Of a stretch of DNA of 64,000 nucleotides, positions 1 through 7,813 are shown in pieces. The notes beneath the pieces are model-generated. The model was not told the DNA's origin. It saw nothing but the letters and a program-made list of their open reading frames with translations, and did not search any database. The stretch is from NCBI GenBank assembly GCA_045805265.1, contig JBJMLO010000007.1, positions 78,943-142,942 on the forward strand. Reading direction: 5' to 3'. Both the position numbers and the translations under genes were made by a program. The DNA comes from JBJMLO01 sp045805265 (GTDB lineage: Bacteria > Actinomycetota > UBA4738 > JACQTL01). Position 1 is the first letter of the stretch. Each line of letters begins with the position of its first letter.

Positions 1-115
1 CCGGAAGCGTGTTCCGTTTGGGGGAAACCGCAAATCACCTTGAGGGCCATTCGTCCCGGCCGGACGGGGGGGCGACGGCCCGATCGCGGCCCGTCTTGCT
101 GGCGGCGCGACGGAT

Positions 116-127
116 TATGCTCTGGTG
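116..127 (+). promoter_or_regulatory. Leaderless-type -10 box ahead of the sdh1 operon
   Basis: A TATGCT hexamer at 116-121 is followed by exactly six bases and then an ATG at 128. This TAnnnT-N6-start arrangement recurs before at least eleven other starts in the window, so transcription probably begins at or next to the ATG. No convincing -35 element is seen (GTCTTG at 93-98 would give a 17-base spacer). It would drive the short upstream reading frame and the three sdh genes behind it. Confidence 0.5.
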
Positions 128-181
128 ATGCCGGTGGTCCCTCGGTGGCGGGCTTGCGCCCTGGTAGCAGAACGGAGCTGA
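128..181 (+). CDS. 17-residue upstream reading frame abutting the sdh1 anchor gene
   Basis: This ATG frame encodes MPVVPRWRACALVAERS and ends in TGA at 179-181, directly against the GTG start (182) of the Sdh1 anchor gene and in the same frame. The ATG sits six bases behind a TATGCT box, so it would be the 5' end of a leaderless mRNA. The downstream GTG has no clear Shine-Dalgarno of its own, so termination-reinitiation at TGA|GTG would be a natural way to translate it. The peptide has no recognisable function and may act only in cis. Leaderless upstream reading frames are known in mycobacteria; its existence as an expressed peptide is inference. Confidence 0.4.
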   Translation: MPVVPRWRACALVAERS

Positions 182-994
182 GTGTCGACAGACCAGCTGG
201 GCGACGTCCTCGAGTTCTCGGACCGGCGCGAGGTCACCCCCTACCGACCACCGACCGCCCCCCGAACGGCGCGCGCCGACCGGTGGTGGGCGCTGCCGGT
301 GGTCACGGTCGTCGTGCTCCTTGGCTTCGTCGTGTACGGGACGTGGGTGGCGTTCCAGAACGCGAACTACTACGCGGATCCCTACGTGTCGCCGTTCTAC
401 TCCCCGTGCCTCGCCTCGTCCTGCCTGCACCCGACCGCGTCGTTCATTGGCTCCTGGTGGAAGTGGTCGCCGGCGCTGCTGGTCCTGCCGTTTCCCCTGT
501 TCTTCCGCCTGACCTGCTACTACTACCGCAAGGCGTACTACCGGTCGTTCTGGTGGTCGCCGCCCGCGTGCGCGGTCCGGGACGCGCGGTTCGGGTACTC
601 GGGCGAGACCCGCTTCCCGCTGGTGCTGCAGAACCTCCACCGGTACGCGTTCTACCTGGCCCTGCCGTTCCCGGTGTTGCTGACGTGGGACGCTGCGCAG
701 TCGTTCTTCTTCCCGGGCGGGTTCGGCATGGGGCTCGGCACGCTCGTCCTGCTGGTGAACGTGTTCCTGTTGTGGGGGTACACGTTGTCGTGCCACTCCT
801 GCAGGCACCTGGTGGGGGGGAGCGTCGACCAGTTCTCGAAGGCCCCGGTGCGGCACTTCCTGTGGCGGCGAGTGTCGTGGCTGAACGTCCATCACGCGCG
901 GTGGGCCTGGGCTAGCCTGTTCAGCGTGGCGCTGGCGGACCTGTACGTGCGGCTCGTCGCTACGGGGTCCATCCACGACCCGAGGTTCTTCTAG
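182..994 (+). CDS. sdhC: Succinate dehydrogenase membrane anchor, Sdh1 type (Rv0249c-like)
   Basis: A 270-residue membrane protein directly upstream of an SdhA/SdhB pair, in the order known for mycobacterial Sdh1 (Rv0249c-Rv0248c-Rv0247c). About five hydrophobic segments are visible (near residues 36-57, 97-111, 154-178, 183-203, 241-262). The stretch LTCYYYRKAYYR (111-122) and the Cys/His groups C76/C81/H83 and C204-H205-x-C207-x-H209 stand out; mycobacterial Sdh1 is reported to hold a membrane-embedded Rieske-type cluster, and these residues are candidate ligands. The protein would pass electrons from the Fe-S subunit to menaquinone. GTG start at 182 follows the TGA of the upstream frame. 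Three bases separate its stop from sdhA. The family call rests on length, context and motifs; ligand assignment is inference. Confidence 0.8.
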   Translation: MSTDQLGDVLEFSDRREVTPYRPPTAPRTARADRWWALPVVTVVVLLGFVVYGTWVAFQNANYYADPYVSPFYSPCLASSCLHPTASFIGSWWKWSPALLVLPFPLFFRLTCYYYRKAYYRSFWWSPPACAVRDARFGYSGETRFPLVLQNLHRYAFYLALPFPVLLTWDAAQSFFFPGGFGMGLGTLVLLVNVFLLWGYTLSCHSCRHLVGGSVDQFSKAPVRHFLWRRVSWLNVHHARWAWASLFSVALADLYVRLVATGSIHDPRFF

Positions 995-997
995 CCC

Positions 998-2797
998 ATG
1001 ACCGAATACGAGACGCACGAGTTCGACGTCCTGGTGATCGGGGCGGGTGGCGCGGGGCTCCGGGCTGCGATCGAGGCCCATGCCCGGGGGGCCCGCACGG
1101 CCGTCGTGTGCAAGTCGCTGCTGGGGAAGGCCCACACGGTGATGGCCGAGGGGGGCGTCGCGGCCGCGCTGGGCACCGTGTACCCCCAGGACAACTGGGA
1201 GGTCCATTTTCGCGACACCATGCGCGGCGGCAAGATGCTGAACAACTGGCGGATGGCCCAGCTGCACGCCCAGGAGGCCCCGGAGCGCGTCTACGAGCTC
1301 GAGGAGTGGGGCGCCGTCTGGGACCGCACGGAGGACGGACGGATCCTCCAGCGGGACTTCGGCGGCCACCGCTTCGCCCGGCTGGCGCACGTCGGCGACC
1401 GCACCGGCCTGGAGCTCATCCGAACGCTCCAGCAACGAGCGGTCGCCGACCGGATCGACGTGTTCATGGAGTGCACGGTGCTCCGCCTGCTGACCGATGG
1501 GGACCGGGTCACGGGAGCAGTGGCGTACCGGCGTGAGAACGGCGCCTTCCTGGTGTTCCGCGCGAAGGCCGTGGTCCTGGCGACCGGGGGGATCGGGAAG
1601 GCCTACGAGATCACGTCCAACTCGTGGGAGTACACCGGCGACGGCCACGCCCTGGCACTGTGGGCCGGCGCCGACCTCATCGACATGGAGTTCGTCCAGT
1701 TCCACCCCACCGGAATGGTGTGGCCGCCGTCGGTCCGCGGGATGCTCGTGACGGAGGGCGTGCGCGGCGACGGCGGGGTGCTGAAGAACGCCGAGGGCGA
1801 ACGGTTCATGTTCCGGTACGTCCCCGACATGTTCCGGTCCGAGACCGCCGACACCGAGGAGGAGGCCGACCGGTGGTACGACGACAAGAGCGTCCGCCGG
1901 ACCCCCGACCTCCTCCCCCGGGACGAGGTCGCTCGGGCCATCAACTCCGAGATCAAGGAGGGCCGGGGGACCGAGCACGGGGGCGTGTTCCTCGACATCG
2001 CGTCGCGTCGCCCGGCCGACTACATCAAGCGGAAGCTCCCCGGCATGTACCACCAGTTCAGGGAGCTCGCCGACGTGGACATCACGAAGGAGCCCATGGA
2101 GATCGGCCCGACCTGCCACTACATGATGGGCGGGGTCCGGGTCGACGCCGAGACGGCCGGGGGGACGGTGCCGGGGATCTTCGCCGCAGGGGAGGTCGCG
2201 GCGGGCCTGCACGGCTCGAACCGGCTGGGTGGGAACTCGCTGTCCGACCTGCTGGTGTTCGGCCGTCGCGCGGGGCTGAGCGCGGCCGAGTACGCGTCCG
2301 GCGTCGACGGGCGGCCCGCTGTCCACCAGTCCGAGGTCGACCGGATCACCGCGGCCGCGTTGGCCCCGTTCGAACGGGACCGCGGCGACAACCCGTACTC
2401 GGTCCAGCGCGACCTCCAGGAGTGCATGCACAACCTCGTCGGGATGATCCGGACGGAGGTCGAGCTGAAGCAGGCCCTCGACGAGATCGCCATGTTGAAG
2501 GAGCGCGCGGCCCGTACGGCCGTCGAGGGGAACCGGCAGTTCAACCCGGGCTGGCACCTCGCCCTCGACCTCGACGCGCTGGTGACCGTGTCAGAGTGCA
2601 TCACCCGGGCCGCGCTGGAGCGCCATGAGAGCCGGGGCGGCCACACGCGGGACGACTACCCGACCCCGGATCCGGAGTTCGCCAAGGTCAACGTCCGGGT
2701 CCGCGCCGACGGGGACGGCGACCGCATCGCGATCGACCAGATCCCACTGCCCGGGATGCCGGCCGAGCTGAAGGCGCTGTTCGAGGAGAAGAAGTAG
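998..2797 (+). CDS. sdhA: Succinate dehydrogenase flavoprotein subunit, Sdh1 type
   Basis: A 599-residue FAD-dependent subunit that oxidises succinate to fumarate at the cytoplasmic membrane. The N-terminus carries the dinucleotide fold VIGAGGAGLRAA (13-24). The AHTVMAEGGVAAAL stretch places His46 where SdhA proteins attach FAD covalently. HPTG in the middle and GSNRLGGNSL near residue 406 are further family signatures. The ATG at 998 is three bases after the anchor stop, and the ATG of sdhB follows the TAG with no gap, so the three subunits are surely co-translated. It is longer and clearly different from the second SdhA at 5652-7385, which belongs to the Sdh2 type. Confidence 0.93.
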   Translation: MTEYETHEFDVLVIGAGGAGLRAAIEAHARGARTAVVCKSLLGKAHTVMAEGGVAAALGTVYPQDNWEVHFRDTMRGGKMLNNWRMAQLHAQEAPERVYELEEWGAVWDRTEDGRILQRDFGGHRFARLAHVGDRTGLELIRTLQQRAVADRIDVFMECTVLRLLTDGDRVTGAVAYRRENGAFLVFRAKAVVLATGGIGKAYEITSNSWEYTGDGHALALWAGADLIDMEFVQFHPTGMVWPPSVRGMLVTEGVRGDGGVLKNAEGERFMFRYVPDMFRSETADTEEEADRWYDDKSVRRTPDLLPRDEVARAINSEIKEGRGTEHGGVFLDIASRRPADYIKRKLPGMYHQFRELADVDITKEPMEIGPTCHYMMGGVRVDAETAGGTVPGIFAAGEVAAGLHGSNRLGGNSLSDLLVFGRRAGLSAAEYASGVDGRPAVHQSEVDRITAAALAPFERDRGDNPYSVQRDLQECMHNLVGMIRTEVELKQALDEIAMLKERAARTAVEGNRQFNPGWHLALDLDALVTVSECITRAALERHESRGGHTRDDYPTPDPEFAKVNVRVRADGDGDRIAIDQIPLPGMPAELKALFEEKK

Positions 2798-3613
2798 ATG
2801 GTGACGATGCGGGTGTGGCGCGGGGACCGGGAGGACGGCGGGTTCCGCGACTACCACGTGGCGGCGGAGGAGGGCGAGGTCGTCCTCGATGTGATCCACC
2901 GGATCCAGGCCACCCAGTCCGGCGACCTCGCCGTCCGGTGGAACTGCAAGGCCGGCCGGTGCGGGTCGTGCAGCGCGGAGATCAACGGGGTGCCGCGACT
3001 GCTGTGCATGACGCGGATGAACCTGTTCCCGGAGGGCGAGCCGATCACCGTGGCGCCGATCAAGGCGTTCCCCCTCGTCCGGGACCTCGTGACCGACGTG
3101 TCGTTCAACTACGAGATGGCCAGGCGGGTCCCGGCGTTCGCGCCCCGGCCGAAGGACCCGAAGACCGAGGCCGACGGGCACTACCGCATGCAGCAGCAGG
3201 ACATCGAGCGCGTCCAGGAGTTCCGGAAGTGCATCGAGTGCTTCCTGTGCCAAAACGTGTGCCACGTGATCCGGGATCCCCACGACACCGGGCGGGCGTT
3301 CGCCGGGCCCCGGTTCTTCGTCCGCTACGCCGAGCTCGAGATGCACCCGCTCGACACCAGCGACCGCCGTGAGCTGTTGCGGCGGCGGATGGGCCTCGGG
3401 CTGTGCAACATCACGAAGTGCTGCACCGAGGTGTGTCCGGAGGACATCCACATCACCGACAACGCGATCATCCCGCTCAAGGAGCGCGTCGCCGACCAGT
3501 CCTACGACCCGATCCGGTGGCTGGCCCGCAAGTTCCGTCGCCGCGAGCCGGATGAGTCGTCTGCCGAGCCTGCCGAGCGGGTTCCGCCTCCGGCGTCGGC
3601 TGGGACGGACTAG
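2798..3613 (+). CDS. sdhB: Succinate dehydrogenase iron-sulfur subunit, Sdh1 type
   Basis: A 271-residue Fe-S subunit linking the flavin of SdhA to the membrane anchor. The plant-type [2Fe-2S] ligands are C50, C55, C58 and C70. Two further clusters are marked by C145-x2-C148-x2-C151-x3-C155 and by C203, C208/C209 and C213. The last Cys of the first ferredoxin motif is followed by His rather than the usual Pro. The ATG begins immediately after the sdhA stop. Its end overlaps the converging stress-protein gene by four bases, leaving no room for a terminator between the two. The C-terminal 25 residues are Pro/Glu-rich and probably unstructured. Confidence 0.92.
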   Translation: MVTMRVWRGDREDGGFRDYHVAAEEGEVVLDVIHRIQATQSGDLAVRWNCKAGRCGSCSAEINGVPRLLCMTRMNLFPEGEPITVAPIKAFPLVRDLVTDVSFNYEMARRVPAFAPRPKDPKTEADGHYRMQQQDIERVQEFRKCIECFLCQNVCHVIRDPHDTGRAFAGPRFFVRYAELEMHPLDTSDRRELLRRRMGLGLCNITKCCTEVCPEDIHITDNAIIPLKERVADQSYDPIRWLARKFRRREPDESSAEPAERVPPPASAGTD

Positions 3614-4044
3614 GACGCCGACCCGGAGGGTTCCTCGACGGGGTCCCCGACCACGTGGGTCACCGGGAGCCGGAACGCCTTCTCGACGCGGTGGGGGACG
3701 TCGCGCCGGAGCCACCTGGACGGGCCGGCCGGGAGCGTGGACAGGATGATCTCGTCGAAGCTGCTCTGCCGGATGGCGTCGCCGATGGCCTGGACGGGAT
3801 CCGCGTCGCCGACCTCCCCGTCGACGTCCGCCCCCAGCTCGCGGAACCGCGCCATCGCCTGGTCCAGGCGTCCCTTTGCGACCTCCCGCGCCTCGTCCTC
3901 CGTCGGCAGGAGGTGGTCGCGGGGTGGGGTGGCGGGCACGACGATGTGGAAGCTGGCCGGCTCGGACGCCAAACACTCCCGGACCCTGGCCATGAGCGCC
4001 TCGCCGCCCAGCGTCTGGTTGGCCACCACGAGGTAGCGCAGCAT
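3610..4044 (-). CDS. Universal-stress-protein-like small protein
   Basis: A 144-residue protein beginning MLRYLVVANQTLGGEAL, followed by an alternating strand-helix layout and a late segment FDEIILSTLPAGPSRWL that resembles the nucleotide-loop region of UspA-type domains. A longer reading frame extends upstream to 4182, but the start at 4044 has a strong Shine-Dalgarno (AGGAGG, five bases before ATG) and matches the hydrophobic first strand. It converges on sdhB of the Sdh1 operon with a 4-base overlap. Function beyond stress-associated nucleotide binding cannot be read; assignment is by fold pattern only. Confidence 0.65.
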   Translation of the reverse strand: MLRYLVVANQTLGGEALMARVRECLASEPASFHIVVPATPPRDHLLPTEDEAREVAKGRLDQAMARFRELGADVDGEVGDADPVQAIGDAIRQSSFDEIILSTLPAGPSRWLRRDVPHRVEKAFRLPVTHVVGDPVEEPSGSAS

Positions 4045-4156
4045 CGCGACCTCCTGAGCCGATATTACTCCCGTCGGTCGCGCCGGGATCCCGTGCGAGC
4101 GGAGGTGCGGAAGGCCGCTCCTCCGTCGAGCCGCGGGCGGACGGCTCTCCGAGTCG

Positions 4157-4567
4157 TCACGTGCTCGGAGCGGAGGCGGCATCCACGTCGATGCCCATCA
4201 CCTCTGCCACGCGCAGGAGATCCGAGTCCTGCGCAAGGAGGACCGCCCCGTGACGCCACGCGACGGCGGCGATCATGCAGTCCACCATCCCGCGAGGTGT
4301 GATGCCGGCGCGGCGACAGGTCCGATAGGTCCTGACGGCGCCGTCGAAGTCGGCCACGGGATCGAAGGGGAGCACCTCGAAGCGGAGGAGGAGGCGACGA
4401 AGGTCGGCCTCCCGCTCGTCGGTCTTCGCCCCGGCGAGCACCTCCATGACGACCGGGTCGGTGACGGCCACCGATCCGGAGCGGACCAGCCCGGTCAGGC
4501 GCCGCTCGACGCCGCTTCCGGTGGCCCGGTCATACTCGACCCAGGCCGATGTGTCCGCGAGAATCAC
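4157..4567 (-). CDS. vapC: PIN-domain ribonuclease toxin (VapC family)
   Basis: A 136-residue PIN-domain protein. It opens with the typical ILADTSAWVEY, where Asp5 is the first metal-binding acid; Glu42 (VVMEVL), Asp96 (MVDCMIA) and Asp114/Asp116 (AQDSDLL) complete the acidic site used by VapC toxins to cut RNA with Mg2+. GTG start at 4567 overlaps the antitoxin stop by four bases, the usual translational coupling of vapBC operons. The pair sits between the converging sdh1 and sdh2 operons. Confidence 0.88.
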   Translation of the reverse strand: MILADTSAWVEYDRATGSGVERRLTGLVRSGSVAVTDPVVMEVLAGAKTDEREADLRRLLLRFEVLPFDPVADFDGAVRTYRTCRRAGITPRGMVDCMIAAVAWRHGAVLLAQDSDLLRVAEVMGIDVDAASAPST

Positions 4568-4776
4568 GCCGCGCCGGGCGGGCCCGCGTCATCTGGGGGC
4601 TCGCCGATCGCGTGGGCACCCCGCATCGCCAAGGCCTCGTCACGCGTCATGGGCTGGCCGGCCAGATGGCGGAGGGCGAGGTCGACGGCGTCCTTCGTGG
4701 TCCGGACGCCGTAGCGCTCCTTGATGGCCCGAACGTACCGTTCCTCGATCTCGATGTTCGTCCGCCGGCGAGCCAT
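4564..4776 (-). CDS. vapB: VapB-type antitoxin
   Basis: A 70-residue protein, MARRRTNIEIEERYVRAIKE at the start, then TTKDAVDLALRHLAGQPM: the short strand-helix pattern of VapB antitoxins that bind DNA as dimers and neutralise the PIN toxin through their C-terminal tail. The ATG at 4776 lies six bases after a TATGGT box, so the message is probably leaderless. In-frame GTG codons exist upstream but would lie inside the promoter. The last bases overlap the vapC start (GTGA). Confidence 0.85.
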   Translation of the reverse strand: MARRRTNIEIEERYVRAIKERYGVRTTKDAVDLALRHLAGQPMTRDEALAMRGAHAIGEPPDDAGPPGAA

Positions 4777-4792
4777 ACACCAACCATACACC
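4773..4792 (-). promoter_or_regulatory. vapBC promoter with two 9-base direct repeats
   Basis: Read on the minus strand, TATGGT (4783-4788) is followed by six bases and the vapB ATG. Overlaid on it are two copies of GGTGTATGG (4784-4792 and 4773-4781) spaced 11 bases apart, one helical turn, the second including the start codon. Repeats laid over the -10 region are what autoregulating VapB proteins usually bind, so this is a likely operator; binding is inference. Confidence 0.45.
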
Positions 4793-4817
4793 ACGATTGA
4801 CAGACCGATATGGGCGA

Positions 4818-5651
4818 TCAGTACCGGTCGAACATGATGGCGCGCTTGACTTCCTGGATGGCCTTCGTGACCTTGATGCCCCGGGGACAGGCCTCGGTGC
4901 AGTTGAAGGTCGTCCGGCACCGGAACACGCCGGACTTCTCGGACAGGATCTCCAGCCGTTCGTCGGCCGCCTGGTCGCGGGAGTCGAACACGAACCGGTG
5001 CGCGTTCACGATCGCCGCCGGGCCGATGTACTCGTCGTCGGCCCAGAAGATCGGGCACGACGTCGTGCAGGCCGCGCACAGGATGCACTTCGTCGTGTCG
5101 TCGTATCGTTCCCGTTCCTCCGGTGACTGCAGCCGCTCGCGGTCGCTCGTTCCCTCCTCGTTGACGAGGTACGGCAGCACCCTCCGGTATCCGGCGAAGA
5201 AGGGCTCCATGTCGACGATGAGGTCCTTCAGGACCGGGAGGCCCCGGATGGGTTCGACCGTGACCTTCGGCGCGACCTGCTTGACCAGGACCTTGCAGGC
5301 CAGCTGGTTGCGGCCGTTGATGACCATAGCGTCCGAGCCGCAGATGCCGTGGGCACAGGACCGGCGCAGCGAGAGCGACCCGTCGCGGTACCACTTCACG
5401 TAGTGCAGGGCGTCGAGCAGCCGGTCGGAGGGCTCGGCGTCGATCACGAACTCGTCCCACCAGGCTTCGGGCCGGACCTCGGGGTTGTAGCGCCTGACCC
5501 TGATGGTGAGGCTGACGCGGCCGGTGACCTCCGGGCCGCCGGTCCGTCGGGCCCCCGGTTCCCGCGGCGGACCCTCGCCCCACTCGCTGTCGGCCGACCC
5601 CTCCAGCACGTCACCCAGCGCCGGCGGCACTGTTGCCGGTTCGTCGCCCAT
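4818..5651 (-). CDS. sdhB: Succinate dehydrogenase iron-sulfur subunit, Sdh2 type
   Basis: A 277-residue Fe-S subunit of the classical four-subunit complex. After an unusual Pro/Gly/Glu-rich N-terminal stretch of about 45 residues the ferredoxin domain carries RRSCAHGICGSDAM and LACKVL for [2Fe-2S]. CILCAACTTSCPIFW and FRCRTTFNCTEACPRG supply the [4Fe-4S] and [3Fe-4S] ligands. The ATG at 5651 follows the sdhA stop with no gap. A start further inside would remove the extra N-terminal arm, but none has better support. Last gene of a sdhCDAB operon. Confidence 0.93.
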   Translation of the reverse strand: MGDEPATVPPALGDVLEGSADSEWGEGPPREPGARRTGGPEVTGRVSLTIRVRRYNPEVRPEAWWDEFVIDAEPSDRLLDALHYVKWYRDGSLSLRRSCAHGICGSDAMVINGRNQLACKVLVKQVAPKVTVEPIRGLPVLKDLIVDMEPFFAGYRRVLPYLVNEEGTSDRERLQSPEERERYDDTTKCILCAACTTSCPIFWADDEYIGPAAIVNAHRFVFDSRDQAADERLEILSEKSGVFRCRTTFNCTEACPRGIKVTKAIQEVKRAIMFDRY

Positions 5652-7385
5652 TCAGTACTTCCTCTCCATCGGGACGTACGGTCCCAGCTTCACGTCCTTG
5701 TGCTCCAGGCGGACCGAGCCGTCGGGCTCCCGGTACGCCAGCGAGTGCTTCAGCCAGTGGACGTCGTCGCGCAGCGGGTGGTCCTCCCGGTAGTGGCCGC
5801 CCCGGCTCTCCTCGCGGGCCAGGGCGGCCGCGGCCACGGTCTCGGCGACGTCCAGCAGGAACCCGAGCTCCACCGCCTCCATCAGCTCCGTGTTGAACAG
5901 GTTCCCCCGGTCCGACAGCCCGATCAGCTGATACTGCTCCCGCAGCCGGGCGAGGAGGCCCTGCAGCTTCCGGAGGCCCTCCTCGTTCCGGACCACGCCG
6001 CACAGGTCGAACATGTGCCGCTGGAGCCCGCTCCGGATGTCGGCGGCGTGCTCCAGTCCCGGGCCCCGCCGGATCCGCTCCAGCATCGCCGCGGTCTCGC
6101 CCTCGATTCCCTTTTCCAGCTGGGGCTCGTCGACCGCCACCGCGTACTCGGCCATGGAGTGTCCACCCCGCCGCCCGAACACCACGATGTCCAGCAGCGA
6201 GTTCGTCCCCAACCGGTTCGCGCCGTGGACCGACACGCAGGCGCACTCCCCGGCGGCGAACAGCCCCGGCACCGGGGTCTCGTCGGGGCCCACCACGACG
6301 CGGCCCTCGACGTCCGTGGGGATGCCCCCCATCGCGTAGTGCGCGGTCGGCTGGATGGGGACCGGCTCGGTGGTCGGCTCCACGCCGAGGTAGATGCGGG
6401 CGAACTCGGTGACGTCGGGAAGCTTCGATTCGATGACCTCGCGAGGCAGGTGCCGGACGTCGAGGTGGACGAAGTCCTTTCCGCCGACGCCGCGGCCCTC
6501 CTTGATCTCCTGGTAGATGGCGCGCGAGACCATGTCCCGGGGAGCCAGGTCCTTGATGCTCGGGGCGTACCGCTCCATGAAGCGCTCGCCCTCGCCGTTG
6601 ACCAGGATGCCGCCCTCGCCCCGGACCGCCTCGGAGATCAGGATCCCGAGCTTGTAGATCCCCGTGGGGTGGATCTGGTACATCTCCATGTCCTCCAGCG
6701 GAATGCCCCGCCGGTAGCAGACGGCCGGCCCGTCGCCGGTCAGCGCGTGGGCGTTCGACGTGATCTGGAAGATCCGCCCGTACCCGCCGGTGGCGAACAG
6801 CACGGCCTTCGCGCGGAACACGTGCAGCTCGCCGGTCGCCAGCTCGTAGGCCACCACCCCGCCGCACCGCCCGCCCTCCATCAGCAGGTCCAGGACGTAG
6901 AACTCGTTGAAGAACCGGACGTCGCGCTTGATGCACTGCTGGTACAGGGTCTGCAGGATCATGTGGCCGGTGCGGTCGGCCGCGAAGCACGCTCGGCGGA
7001 CCGGCCCCTCGCCGTGGTTCCGGGTGTGCCCCCCGAACCGGCGCTGGTCGATGAAGCCCTCGGGGGTCCGGTTGAACGGGAACCCCCAGTGCTCCAGCTC
7101 GATGACCCGGTCGATGGCCTCGTGGCACATGATCTCCGCGGCCGGCTGGTCGACCAGGTAGTCGCCGCCCTTCACGGTGTCGAAGGTGTGCCACTCGGGG
7201 TAGTCCTCCTCCACGTTGCCGAGGGCCGCGCACATCCCGCCCTGCGCGGCGCCCGTGTGGGACCGCGTCGGGTAGAGCTTGGAGATCACCGCGACGTTCA
7301 CGTGGCCGGACGCCTCGATGGCGGCTCGGAGGCCGGCGCCCCCGGCGCCGACGATGACCGCGCTGTAGGTGTGGGTGACCGTCAC
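5652..7385 (-). CDS. sdhA: Succinate dehydrogenase flavoprotein subunit, Sdh2 type
   Basis: A 577-residue flavoprotein. TYSAVIVGAGGAGLRAAIEA is the FAD fold and LYPTRSHTGAAQGG gives His43 as the covalent flavin site. HPTGIY, FMERYAP, and HYAMGGIPTD further along are standard for SdhA of the SdhCDAB class. The GTG start at 7385 overlaps the sdhD stop by four bases (GTGA). A longer in-frame reading stretch to 7721 runs through sdhD and has no support. Catalyses succinate to fumarate and passes electrons through SdhB to the quinone. Confidence 0.93.
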   Translation of the reverse strand: MTVTHTYSAVIVGAGGAGLRAAIEASGHVNVAVISKLYPTRSHTGAAQGGMCAALGNVEEDYPEWHTFDTVKGGDYLVDQPAAEIMCHEAIDRVIELEHWGFPFNRTPEGFIDQRRFGGHTRNHGEGPVRRACFAADRTGHMILQTLYQQCIKRDVRFFNEFYVLDLLMEGGRCGGVVAYELATGELHVFRAKAVLFATGGYGRIFQITSNAHALTGDGPAVCYRRGIPLEDMEMYQIHPTGIYKLGILISEAVRGEGGILVNGEGERFMERYAPSIKDLAPRDMVSRAIYQEIKEGRGVGGKDFVHLDVRHLPREVIESKLPDVTEFARIYLGVEPTTEPVPIQPTAHYAMGGIPTDVEGRVVVGPDETPVPGLFAAGECACVSVHGANRLGTNSLLDIVVFGRRGGHSMAEYAVAVDEPQLEKGIEGETAAMLERIRRGPGLEHAADIRSGLQRHMFDLCGVVRNEEGLRKLQGLLARLREQYQLIGLSDRGNLFNTELMEAVELGFLLDVAETVAAAALAREESRGGHYREDHPLRDDVHWLKHSLAYREPDGSVRLEHKDVKLGPYVPMERKY

Positions 7386-7813
7386 GTGTGGGGGAAGTTC
7401 GCCGGGTTGAACGTGAAGACGATGATCGTGCCGAGGGCGAACAGGATGACTCCGACGATCGTGAAGAACCACGTCAGGGCGAACCGTGGCCCGGGCTTGC
7501 GGACGTAGTCGAGGATCACCACCCGCAGGCCGTTCACGCCGTGCAGCAGCGCGAGGGACAGCATCATCCAGTCCCAGGTGCGCCAGAACGGGCTCTGCCA
7601 GCGCAGCTCGACGAACTTGAAGGTCACGCGCTCCACGCCGCCGCCCAGCACGTGCATGATCAGGACGTGCCCCACGGCGAGGACCAGCAGCAGGATCCCG
7701 CTGATCCGCATGAACAGCCACGACCCCAGCTCGTAGCCGCCGCCCGGGCGCTCCCGCCCGGTGACCGTGCCCCGGACCGTGGGGCCCTTGAATCGGCTGG
7801 TCCGGACGGCCAC
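7382..7813 (-). CDS. sdhD: Succinate dehydrogenase hydrophobic anchor SdhD
   Basis: A 143-residue anchor with three predicted membrane spans: WLFMRISGILLLVLAVGHVL, MMLSLALLHGVNGLRVVILD and LTWFFTIVGVILFALGTIIV. GHVLIMHVLGGG offers a His that could bind haem b, and R/H residues near the second span match quinone-site positions. GTG start at 7813 shares one base with the sdhC stop (TAGTG), and the stop overlaps sdhA. Paired with SdhC it holds the dehydrogenase on the membrane and completes the quinone site. Confidence 0.88.
   Translation of the reverse strand: MAVRTSRFKGPTVRGTVTGRERPGGGYELGSWLFMRISGILLLVLAVGHVLIMHVLGGGVERVTFKFVELRWQSPFWRTWDWMMLSLALLHGVNGLRVVILDYVRKPGPRFALTWFFTIVGVILFALGTIIVFTFNPANFPHT

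Noticed and set aside
35..2557. Long minus-strand reading frame opposite the Sdh1 flavoprotein
   Set aside because: High-GC DNA leaves the opposite frames open; the translation is Arg/Pro/Gly/His-rich without any domain, while the plus strand carries clear SdhA motifs.
5349..7508. 719-residue plus-strand frame across the sdhCDAB operon
   Set aside because: Shadow of the minus-strand sdhA/sdhB genes; composition and lack of motifs show it is not a protein.
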